From the NCBI GenBank assembly GCA_013399855.1, contig VXAY01006194.1, positions 62,001-126,000 on the forward strand: a stretch of 64,000 nucleotides of DNA, given 5' to 3'. Below are positions 48,501-60,500 of the stretch, piece after piece. A program made the translations under genes and the position numbers. The DNA comes from Oxyruncus cristatus. Lineage: Eukaryota > Chordata > Aves > Passeriformes > Cotingidae. Positions within the stretch are counted from its first letter, which is position 1. Every line of letters begins with the position of its first letter. Below the pieces are notes generated by a model. That model saw nothing but the letters and a program-made list of their open reading frames with translations. It was not told where the DNA came from and did no database searches.

Positions 48501-51500
48501 GAAACAACCTTTCTCCTCACTCCTTTGAAATGCCTACAAGAGACTTCTCAATCTTTGTATTAATATTTTATTAGAATTATAGAATCATTTAGGTTGGAAG
48601 AGACTTTTCAAATTGAGTCCAGCCATTAACCAAGCACTGCCAAACCCACCACTAAACCGTGTCCTTAAGTCTACACATCCTTTAAATACCTCCAGGGATG
48701 GTGACTCAACCACTTCCCTGAGCAGCCTGTTCTGATGCTTGACAGCCCTTATGGGGAAGAAATTTTTCCTAAGACCCAATCTAAACCTGCCCTGATGCAA
48801 CTTGAGGCCATTTCTTCTTGTCCTGTTACTTGTGAAAAATAGATGGACACCCCCACAAAACAACCACCAAACAAAAAAAAAAAAAACCAAAACCAAAACA
48901 AAAACCAAAAAAAAAATTGAACAAGATCCCTGGAGGAGTTGCCCTTTTCCTTCACTTTTGAGGCTTTTCTGCACACCCTGCTGCACTCCAGGGTTTCCCA
49001 CACTGTGTTTAGGGTGTAGGTTTCCCTCAGCAGACTCCTTGTGCTGAGCCCGTTGGTTAGGTAATAGCCATTGCTTCCTGCCTCCAGAGGGTTTATCTCA
49101 GCTGGGAATACTGCAGCAAGGACAAGGGTAAGAGGCACTTCTCCTTGACACAGTTGAGCACTGCTAAGGTACAATATTTAAAGCAGTTTAAGCACTTAGA
49201 TAATTTTTATTATTTCTTCATGGCTTTTGAAAAAAGTCTTGCAATATACGTGCTTTGCCAGAGTTATACAGTAAGAGATTTTTTTCCCCCCTAATGCTTT
49301 TACTCTGTGCTTAATTTTTAGTGGGTTTTTTTTTTTCATTAATCATAGGAAATGTGAAACTCAGTTCTAAAAGCTCTTTATTTCGGTGATCCTTTACTTT
49401 GTTGGGTTGAAGTTTGTTTGTTGGGGGAGGGGTTGATTTTTTTTTTTTTTTTTTTTCCCCTCTGAAGGACTGGCAGATTTGCCTTCCAGGCTTGACTCTC
49501 AAAGTAGATTACTCATTTTTTTCAATGACTTTTTAAAGGGAAAATTTAATCCTTGGAGCAGAGACTCGACCCAAACCCCTGCTCTGGACAGCATAATTTT
49601 GGCTATGATGTGGAACTGGAGCCAGGGTAGGGAAACTTGGAGCTCCCCCATAAGGAGGAACAGTCATGTGTTGTTCTAAATGGTGGATTTAGTCATGAAT
49701 TACTGCTACATTTTGGCAATCATCTCAGGATTGTTAGTAAGCATCTATAGATGCAGGAGGGGCAGGATTTTTGAGGCACACTTCTCTCCAGTGTTTTCTA
49801 AGACTTTGAGTTACTGACGTGTCTGTTCTGATCGTGGTCAAAGACCAAATTGTTGGTTCCAAATTTGCAATCTATGTGACTTTGTTTCTTTGCTGGAGTT
49901 GTGAATTCCACTTGTGCAGGAGCAGAACTTATTCTGGGGAGCTGCTGTCTATGGTTGCCCTCAGAAGTCTTTTTGAGGAATCAGGTCTCACAAAAATTCC
50001 TCTCACAGCTTCCCCAGGGAAATCCAGTCTGGAGTCCTAGAGGTTATTTCTCCTCCTGCTTCTTATTATCCAGATCTTTCCAACCTGAAAAAAACACTTG
50101 GAGATTCTGAGGACAGAGTAAGGTAAGATGGCTGTATACAACCCAAGAATTTTTGCTAAGAGTGAAAAAAATGAAAAATTCTGCAAAAGTCAGTTTGGTT
50201 GAGCTGATAATGCTTTTCTGTTTCAGAGCTAATGGATCTCAACTGTAACTTTTAAAAAAACCTGTTACACAAGGAGATCTTCAGAAAAGCTATGCTGTAC
50301 ATCAGCTTCAGGGTGAAAGCCAAGGCTTCTCCTTTGGGTCTGAACTCTGGGCATCCCGCGGGTTTTAAACCAGATGGATAATGCCAAAAGGCAGTAGGCT
50401 ATATGATCTGAGCATAAAGGAAACAAAACAGGACAATCTTTAATGTGATGCATATGGGAGAGGCTCTGTGAACACGCAAAGGAAACCCCATGTGGCCCCT
50501 TAGCTAACTACTGACAGCTACTGTGGGTTTAATTAGTGGCCTAATTTTTGGTGATCATACACATTTTATCTACTGTTAATGCATCCTAACTGGTGATTTC
50601 ATTCACTCACATGCCCCAAATTCACTGAGACAGAGATTATAACCTAGAAAAAAAAAGATTTATTGAAGGAAAGTAATTTTCTTTCAATCAACAATAAATA
50701 ATTTATCAGAAGCTGATGCAGAAAAGCAGCAAGAGACCTGCAGTACTGAGAGTTTAGGTTGGAGGAAATCAGCAAGTGTAGGCATGCTTGTGTTTTGGCT
50801 TTATAGATAAACCTTATGTGTTTCAGAGCATGAACAAGTTTACAGACTTAAGTTTCAGATATGATTGAAATCAGATACACTTCTATGTTAATTAAATACT
50901 GATAAATTACTCTAGTGTTTCAGCATTTGTTATCAAACATCAGCTTCATCCTCTGGTAAAATGAGAGACTGTCCAAAGTCTCTATTTATATTTAAACCTG
51001 AAAATTAAGTTTATCAACCTGCTTTTGTGCTGCTTGTGAGTAAAAGCACTTTGTTTTTCATTTTAGAATAATCCATATGTGTTTACTGTTCATAATATAA
51101 CAAGTAGAATCCTTTAAATCAATTGACATGAATAAATTTGTTAGACATTTTATTTCAGGCTCCACTGATAGAGATCAAAATTTTTTGCTTAGTTAATGTT
51201 AACATTTATAGGAAAGTCAAATTATTTATAAATGTTTACGCTGATTGTAGAGGAATGTTTTTTGCATTTAACTATGGGTTAGAATACTCAACCTTACAAT
51301 TTCACTGTAGAGAAAAAATACTGCAGAGCATTAAAAATGCTTTTACTATAGAAATAACTCCTGCAACGCTTACCCCTAAAAAAAATGACTTATCAGAATT
51401 TGCTGCTTGTGTTTAGGTGGAGGACTAAACAGAATTTGGATTATAGCTTTTTAATGCTATATGCCCAACCAAAGGGAACATTGTATTTACAGGTATGTCT

Positions 51501-54500
51501 ATATTATCATTAAATAGCTGCAATACATCTGTACTGATTATTAGCTTTGGCAATTTTAATTTGTTTTAAATGCCTCAAAAAAACCAGAAGTGTGCTGTAA
51601 TTTGCTGTGTATTTTACCTATGCTCTTTACAAGCATCTGCGTATTTCTGTGTTTATGTTCATCTTCTGGCCAGGTCCTACTTGATTAAATCCATCTGTAC
51701 CTTCTTGTCATTTGCGAGGTTGAATAGCAAGGTAACTGAAGCATGCAGCCCTTATTGGATTAGGTTAAGAAAGTCAGAGTTTAATGTCTCTTTACTTAGT
51801 GCAGCAAGGCAAAATTGTGGTGGTAGGTCCAGATTGTAGCCCAGATCCCAACAAACCAGAATCTGTCAGATAGGAAAACAAGCCAGTACAGTGATACTGG
51901 AGTTAAGGTTGAACTACACATTGGTACAGATCCTAATTTCTGCATTTAGTCTTAGACTTAAGGATCCCCATGCATTCAAGCTTAGCTTTAGCCATCATTC
52001 TAAATTTTGCTAATTTGCACTCCATAAAGATCATAATCACCACCAGAGAGTCCAAAATTTATCAGAGCTGTTCAATAATGGAACAGATCCATAAAATTTT
52101 CACAGCTCATGTCAAGAAGGCTCAGAAGAGCGTTTTGCTTGGTTCTTAATTTTCCTGGGTTTTCTCCTGCTCCAGAGACTGTATCACAGAAGGGTATAAC
52201 AGGGTTCCTGGAAGCAGAGGAGAAGGCCGTGGGAGCGGGAGCAGGCATCTCGTACGGTTCTTGTCAGGATTTAACATAAACACCTTTGAGCTGGACTACC
52301 TAAGAGTCCATGCTCTGTTCTAGAATGTGGCATAGGTGCTCAGAAGGCAGGAGGAAAAGAAAAATGTTGTATTTTGAACAGTACAGGTGTAGTGGAAAAT
52401 GAAGTATTTTCCTGTGGGTTTTGTGTATTTTTAAAAGAACAGTACCCAAGTTTACTAAGTGTACTAAGCATTTAGGTATAGGAAACCCAGTGAAGTGAAA
52501 TGTTAAGATACTGCCAGACACTTAATCTCCTTTCCCATTACAAAGTTCTCCAAGTATTCATGTTTGCATGGCAATGACTTCTGTATTTGTATTTTTACAG
52601 AGATTTGAGACCATGTGTTTTCTTATCTGAGAGAGTATGTAAGGACTGAACTGTGTTATTCAGAGCAAAGCCTGGGTTGTGATGGTTGGGTGGGAGTTAT
52701 GCCTGCATTCAGAACTTTCTTTAAAAGCAACTATACTTTCCTTATACCATTCCTACTGTATCCACTTCTTCATTTGTACGTCCAGCCTGCAGCTGCTTCT
52801 GTACTACTGATGCTTTTCTGCCCAAAAAAAATACTTTGTAGAGTACAGCTGAAAACAATGAACACTTGCTGCCATAAAATTAGTGATGATCTCCCTCTAT
52901 TTGGAAGTCTTGTATTGAAGGAAAGCAAATAACTTAAAAATACTTTTCCTTAGCCTGTACGAAGATTTACTTGAGTAATCTTAACCAAAACTTGAACTAG
53001 CTTAGATTTTATTTACTGTTTTGTCAGGAATAATATAGTTTGGTTGACTGATATTAACTCCCACATTTTGAAAGAAGATAAGCACACATAATTAGTCTTG
53101 ATGTCTACAAAACACTTGATGTTATGAGTCAGGCAAGATCCTTACCAAATAAACATTCATTCTAGAATACTGCTGAATGAGGATTTAGGCCGTGTGAAGT
53201 CCATTGAAGCTAACAGGGTTACACTGTGGATGAACCTGACCCTACTGATCAAACATAGTATTTTAAAAAAACTGAATAAATCTTATCTTTTTTACTTGAA
53301 GCATCTCTTCTACTTTTTTTTTTTTCTTCTTAACCTGAACCAGCTACTGCTCATTTCAGTTGTTTTGGTTGATTGGTTGTTTTTTGTTTGTTTTGGAGCT
53401 TTTCTTTTTGTTTGGCGGGGGGGGGAATTTCATGTTTTTTTGGTGGGGATTTTTTCATTTGGTTTGTTCTGGGGTTTTTGAGGGTTTTTTTGAAGGGGGG
53501 TTGTGTTTGCGGGTTTCTGTCGGGGGGTTTTGGTTTTTTTTTTTTGTGGCGGGAGGGTATTGGGGTTTTTTGGTGACATTGTCTTTATCAATAAAATCTA
53601 TCAATAAAATCTGTGAGGACTTTGAAGTCCTTGTTTCCACTTTTACTGTATTTCCTGGCATCCACCAGAGCTTCTTGCGGCACTTGTAATAATGGGATCA
53701 TAATATTGCCATAGGAGCAGGCGTTCCAGTCCCAGCCTAGTAGTGAGGATATGCATTTGTTCTCTTTGTCCCTGTAGACTGTTCATTCTGAAGTAATCAA
53801 ACACTTCAAATCTGAAAGAAACACAGATACAGCAGCTTTTGGGAATTGTTTTCTATTAGCACTGAGAGGAAGCAAAAATAAAACATTAAGTAAATCTTTT
53901 AGTTTCTTCAGTTAAAATCTGTTGCAAAGTTCTAACCTAATTAACTGAACTACTGCTATGCTTTTTTCATCACCACATGTGGAGGCTGGGGAAGCTTTGT
54001 GCATTTATATATAATAAATGTATTATCTATATACCATTACTTCAATTTCTCAAGTGTATTTCTCTAATCAACCAGCAGTAGGACAAGAGGGCACGGACTT
54101 AAGCTCTGCCAGGGGAGGTTTAGTTTGGATAGTAGGAAGAAGTTCTTTACAGAGAGAGTGATCAGGCATTGGAATGACCTGCCCAGAGAGGTGGTGGATT
54201 CACTGTCCCTGGAGGTTTTTAAGACGAGGCTGGACGTGGCACTGAGTGCCATGATCTAGTAATCACAGGGGGGTTGGATCAAGGATTGGACTTGATGATC
54301 TCAGAGGTCTCTTCCAACCCAGTTATTTCTATGATTCTATGATTCTAATGTGTTTAAGGCCTGAGGAATAACTCAGTGAGTTCGTTAGTAGTCTTTACAT
54401 GGATTTTTTTTTTCCCCCCTCACTAGGCTCTAGGTCAAGCCTGTTATTTGGCAGAGCTCCTAAAAGGAGCTTCACAGTCTCCGCATAGTCATTGTCAGTG

Positions 54501-57500
54501 TTTCAAAAATATAAAAATACCTTAATATAACTTAGAAAGGAAGACACTTTCCTGTCTGATGCCTACACTTCCATTGACTCCTTCGACTTTTTTTGTTACT
54601 ACTGCATTTATACTTCTCAAAGAAAAACAGATTTGTTGTCTATCATCTTGAAAGTTTTCATAGCCTTGCCATAGTGCATGTATCTCTTTTCATCCAAAAT
54701 CACTGATGAGTAAAAGGAAATTAGTTGCCATCCTGTGTATTCCTGATTTTTTTCATGGCAATGAAAACTGTCCATGACTGGACAGTTCATATCCTAAATC
54801 TCCTGATCCAGCTGTGTGCAGCTACCACATAACCTCCTTTGGTAGATAAGAGCATATGAAAAACAAGTGGCTGTAAGCTGTAAGCTGAAGGCAGAATTTA
54901 ATCAAATTAGAATTTGGATACAAAGTATTAAACATTCAGGATAATTACACGTATCACATGCTGAAAAAGAACTGACACTGAAATATCTAAGCAATGGCAG
55001 ATATTCTCCAAGAAGATGTACTTTAGTTGAACACAAATTCAGTACAGGGTTATACAAAAAACTTAGTGGCCTCTGCTATGCAGGGTACAAAACTACATTT
55101 TCTAATACTGCCAGCTTCAGGAAAGCCCATTTCAGACTTATCACTGTGCAAAACTACTTTCAGTTCATAACCACATTTACAGCCTCTGTATTTTTAGTTT
55201 TTACTTCTCTCGTACACTTTCCTAAGGTGTTTTGATATGCTGGTCTCCTCTCTGGTTTTGATCCTCTTTTTGGTACTCCTCAATTTCTCTTTAAGGATTC
55301 TCTAACCTTGTTCTTTATCCCTTTACATTTAGCTCCTCTAAGCTCATTTAATTTTATGCAAGATTTCTTGCAAGTTGATGTTTTTGGGGTTTTTTTTTTG
55401 TCCTCTTCTGCGTGGCTGTCAATTCAACTCAATCCCAACATCTCAGAATCTGTTAAGAAGCATTCATCTTTATCATCTTGGTCAGTTTGTCTCCATCTAC
55501 CTATTTTTTTTGTATCTTACCATCAGCAAAAGCTGACAGGGTCAAATCTTGTCTTCCTAACCTCATTCTACTTCCTCCTGGGTTCACTGTTGACAACACA
55601 TTTCTTCCCAGCCAGTCCCACACTTGTAGTGGTAGCTAAATTCAGCTAAAAGCTGTGGGCCTACTCTCTCAAGCTCTTGATGATGACTCTGTGCTGAGCC
55701 AGTTGAAGACACAAAACCAGCAGGAAATTGTGCTTTTTTTTAACCCTCATAGCATTCATTTTCTAGCTATTTATCTTTCTGAAGCAGATTCTAGCACCAC
55801 CAGACATGTATGAGGGCCAGTGAAGTACAGCAGTTAGATCAAATGACTGTATGATTACGCTACACCCCAACAATATTTTCCTGAAGACTCAGCCTCCTCT
55901 TCCTGTGTTTTCAGACCCATACTGAATTCAAACTGTGAATTACTTGCTCCTTAATTACTTCTCAAATACATTTATTTGCTTTGTGTCATTGCCTCCAACC
56001 TCCTTATTTGGATTCATTATCCTCAGCTTTTTAGTACAAAGAACAGCTTCTGTTTCTTCAGGTGCCCTGTTCTTCTCTGAAGGCCAGGCAAAAATGCAGC
56101 CAAGGCCTTTCCCATTTCCTTCACGGATGTCATCTCCTTTTCCAAGTACCCTTTAGCTGGCTCCACTGCTGTATTCTCTGTCAGCCTGTAGAACACTTCA
56201 AAAGCTCTCTGTATTCCTGTCTTTCAGTGTGACTCATGCAGCACATCCCTTCTTTCATTACCAGCATTCCCTGGGACAGCTTGCTTTCTACTGGCATCTT
56301 AGTAATCATCCACATCCTTTAATGAATGACAAAGTCTTCTCAGGCTACCAGAGCCCTTAATCATTTGCATTAGACACCTCTCTTTTCAAACAGTTTGCTC
56401 CTGTTGCCTATCAATGCTTATACAGCTTAAGTACAAATCATTTATTGTTGTCTTCCTTAACTTCTTATCTTTTTGCTTAATATTTTCTTTTAAGTGAGAT
56501 CTCTTTAAGGCAGGAAGTCCTCCTTTCTCAAAAAAGGGACAAGCACACATGGTGTTATGGCCGCTCCTGTAGATGAATGATACTGAAACAGATATACATG
56601 TAGAAGTTAAATAGCAATCCACTGTAGTTTGGCACAGTTTCAGTACACACAGTACAGCAGTCAACACTTGCATGTGGCAACGTCACCACCCCATCCGCAA
56701 ACAACAAAATCACTGCTTGCCTCCTCTTTTTCTCTGTTGCCTTTTTTTTTTTCCTCCTCAGCTGGAAGATGATATTATAGCCAAACCTGATTATATTGCA
56801 AGTATAAAAAGCTTTGCTGCTCAACAGTCCCAAGACTGGATGGTTCTTGAGTTTTCACAGCTTGGGTTTATTGGTAAGTATTAAAACCTTAACTTAATAA
56901 TCAACTGGATTTTGAGCTGTGTAGGTCAAAAAGGTCTCACTCAGAATTACATTTCAAAGCATGTATCCTTGATTCTTCAAGAAAAGTCCCACTGGAAGTC
57001 TTTTACTTTTTGTGCTCTTTAAAACCGTCCTTTTAATACAGAGTCTCCTCAGCACAGGATCCAAAGTTGGGTTCCCATAAGAAGGAAGTTGTTCCATCCC
57101 AGGGCACTGTGTGCCCCTGTAATGTGTAGTCTTCAAGAATCAAGCAATGTTTTTTCATATCTATGTCTTAATTTGAAGATATTCAGTATACTACTGCCAT
57201 TGAAATGGCATGTGTGGTATTTTTAGGTCTTATTCAGGCTCCATTTCATCTGATGCTCTGCTACAGGTGACTGGCTGGGTGAGACTGATTGTGTTTGGAA
57301 ATAGGATGTAATTACACACACTGTTAGTCAACGGGTTGACTGTGTAAGAATATCTCCAGGCATGGGATGGACATCTTTGCAAAATCCCAAGAGATGGAGG
57401 ATCAACAACTCTCCAAAGCTGGAGTCTATGGGAAATTTTCACTAAATATCAGAATTAGGTTCATGTATTTAAGGCTGGTGATGCTTAAATATTTATTTAA

Positions 57501-60500
57501 ATAAATTACATTTAGACATAAAGCTGGTGATTTTTGCATAGCAGTAAGGATATCTGAACATGTAACATTTTTTCTTGCTTTCAGGAAAACTGTTTAAATC
57601 AGAAGACTTACCACTCATAGTGGAATTTTTTCTCATGTTTTATAAAGATAAGCCCATAGACTGGCTTATAGACCACCTACTCTGGGTTAAAGTGTGCAAT
57701 CCAGAAAAGGATGCAGTAAGTATGTCTATGAAATTATGAACATAAGTAATATTCAAACAGTCTCAGTGGTAAAGTAATTTATTTTCAATAAGCAGAACAT
57801 AAATCTCTCAAACCTATCAAAAACTCCTCAAACATACTTCGGAATTAGTGGGGAAAACTGTGCTGCACAGAGTGGCACAGTGTTTGAGCCCATTGGGCCG
57901 TATAGGGCTGTTTGACTCTCAGAAATTCACATTTTCATGCCAGAATTGTTTTGCTGCCTCTATCAGCTCAGAACACAGACAGCACAAGCTCACATCTGCC
58001 TGCAGCTGGTCACGTAGGCAACCCTGCAGCATGAAAGAAAAACATTAATAAGTAAACCTATGGGTTTCTTGTAACCTTCTGCTGACCTTCTCATATGAAA
58101 GTCAGTAGAACACACAATGTTACCAGCACAGTTGTTCTGAAATTTGCTAATCAATTCCTTTCTTTCAGGGAGCAGAATTTAAGTGTTTTGCTTTAAATCT
58201 TTTACTACCTGGGGAAAAAATTGGCTGTTTTCCTGAGGGAAAAAAAAAAAAAGGCAGGAAAACATGTAGATTGAAGGAACTAAATGATGCTTTTTACTGA
58301 AAATAAAGAAATAGTTATGTTGTGCCATTTCTAGCACTATGGGGTGAGCCCAATGATATGTTAAGTATTTATGTCATTTTGCATTCTTTCTCTCACCAGT
58401 CTTTGGGACTGGTCACTACTTATAGTCTTCTTGTATAACAGGCTGTGACATGGAGGACTGACCAGGAGTTTCTGCTCCTTCCTGGTTTTTACGGTTCTGG
58501 AGTTTTAATTAGCATAGCCAGTCCCTACTGCAGGCATTTGCACGTGTTTCTTTCGTGTTGATAAGGAAGCAAGAAGAGACAGATAGGAGTTGTACAGAGC
58601 AGGAGATTAAGGGGAGCAGAACATTGCCGGCTCATGTCCAGCCTCTCACCCACCAGCACCCCCAAGTCCTTCTCATCAGGGCTGCTCTTGATCTGTTCAT
58701 CCCCAGCCTGTGTTGATATCAGGGGTTGCCCTGACCTAGGTGCAGCATCTTGCACTTAGTCTTATTAAACCCCATGAGACTCCTATTGACCCACTTGTCC
58801 GGCTTGTCCAGGATTTCAGCCTGGACTGACTATTAACATATCAAGGTTCAGCTACATCCGCTCACCAAATTGGAAAAGATAGTTTGCGATAAGCAGAGCC
58901 ATCGGATCTCTGCACGGTTTAGAAACTTCATGATGTTTACCTCCTATGAATCATCATCCACCTCCAAGGGTCCCCAGTACAAAGAAAGACATGGATCTGT
59001 TAGAGCAGGTGCAGAGGAGACTGCAAAAATGATGGGAGGCTGAAGCACCTCTCCCATGAAGACAGGCTGAGAGAGTCAGGGCTGTTCTGCCTGAAGAAGA
59101 GAAGGCTCCATGGGAGACCTTACAGCACCTTCCAGTACCTAAAGGGGGATTCTAAGAGAAAGGGAGAAGTGTTTTTACCAGGGCCTGTTGTGACAGGACA
59201 AGGGGCAATGGTCTTAAACTGAAAGAGGGTATGTTTAGGTGGGATATTAGGAGAACATTTTTTGTGGTGCAGGTGGTGAGTCACTGGCACAGGTTACCCA
59301 GAGAAGCAATGGATGCCAGATCCAGTGTTCAAGGCCATGCTGGATGGTGCTCTGAGCAACCTGGTCTGGTGGAAGGTGTCCCTGCCCATGTCAAGGGGGT
59401 CAGAACTAGATGGTTTTTAACGATCCCTTTGAACCCAAACCATTCTGTGGTTCTATGATCACATGCAGTGGCGTGTATCTATCACGTGCAGTGGGGACTT
59501 GCAGCCTGCAAGGGTGGAAGCCCTGACTCGATGAGGAACCTTATCTCAGCTTCTGCAGAAATGACCACACCAGCCCTGTGCTACTGATTATTCTCAGCCG
59601 TTGCTCCTTTTGGTAGTGCTGCCATAGGATAAGAGGAGACATACTGGACACTACGTTATTATAAGGGATGAACTGCAAATCCTGTCAGCAGAAAGATCAC
59701 AAATTTATTTTCTTATAATGATTTTTTTCTCTAGCAAAAGTATAGCATGCTTTTCGAAGAAAGAGCTGCCAATAAACCAATTTGCATGTGTTGTGTTTTT
59801 ATATTGTTTTGCTGAACATCTACTGGACAAACATAAATATAGTTAGTTCTTGCTTTCCAGGTGGTTTTGAATTTTCAATTAGTACTTCTGTGGAAATCAT
59901 AAATCCCCCATAAGTTTTGATGTTTAAGCCAGCTGAGTGAAGACTTTATCACTTTTAGCTTTAGAAGGCATTGATATAGTTTATGTAACTTTTTTTTTTA
60001 TAGAACTGAAAGCACTTGACTGAAGAGGTAAACACATTATCCTCTCAAATTTTAAGGTATGAGACCTGAGATACAGAGAAGTTAAATGATCTTCCAAACT
60101 CATACAGTATGAGTATGAATGCCACTCACTCTGTGGCAGAAACGAGAGTAGAACTCAGGGAGTCTCATTTTAGCTCTTTGCTCTGTTCCATGCTATTATG
60201 CTTCATGGTCTCATTAATTATTGTGGCATGTTTGCTTCATTGCGTCAAACTATGATGCTCTATAGATACTTAGAAAAAATTGGATTTAAAGAAGTAGTTT
60301 GCTCTCATTCAAAAATCAAGAAACTCAAAAATTAGTACCAATTACAGTTATTTAACTCCCTGTTGTATGTCTTATCACCAATGAGTAAACTGAAAAATTG
60401 TGTTTGAAATACAGTATTTAAGGGCTTTATCTAATTATATGATAAAAGACCCATGACTTATAGCACATTATAAGCCTTTCAAACATAGCAGAAAGAGCCA

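Larger units (their letters stand above)
40638..50008 (+). other. MGAT4D introns 2-5
   Basis: Introns 40638-43293, 43432-45181, 45316-47440 and 47488-50008. They hold the second copy of the 53-bp repeat (40786-40838), a T/G-rich tract (41344-41457), an AT microsatellite (42384-42407), CR1 fragments (47869-47985, 48572-48850), an A/C tract (48855-48917) and a T/G tract (49399-49460). The rest is unremarkable. Confidence 0.7.

Noticed and set aside
50017..50122. Alternative acceptor CCCCAG for MGAT4D exon 6
   Set aside because: It also keeps the frame (R-E-I-Q-S-G) but loses the conserved F-P-x residues that the upstream acceptor at 50008 preserves.
51159..51416. Open frame after a TTTCAG at 51158 as an extra MGAT4D exon
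   Set aside because: No match to the family and wrong phase. The real exon starts at 51417.
53194..53689. Gly/Phe/Trp-rich open frames
   Set aside because: Direct translation of the T/G low-complexity tract.
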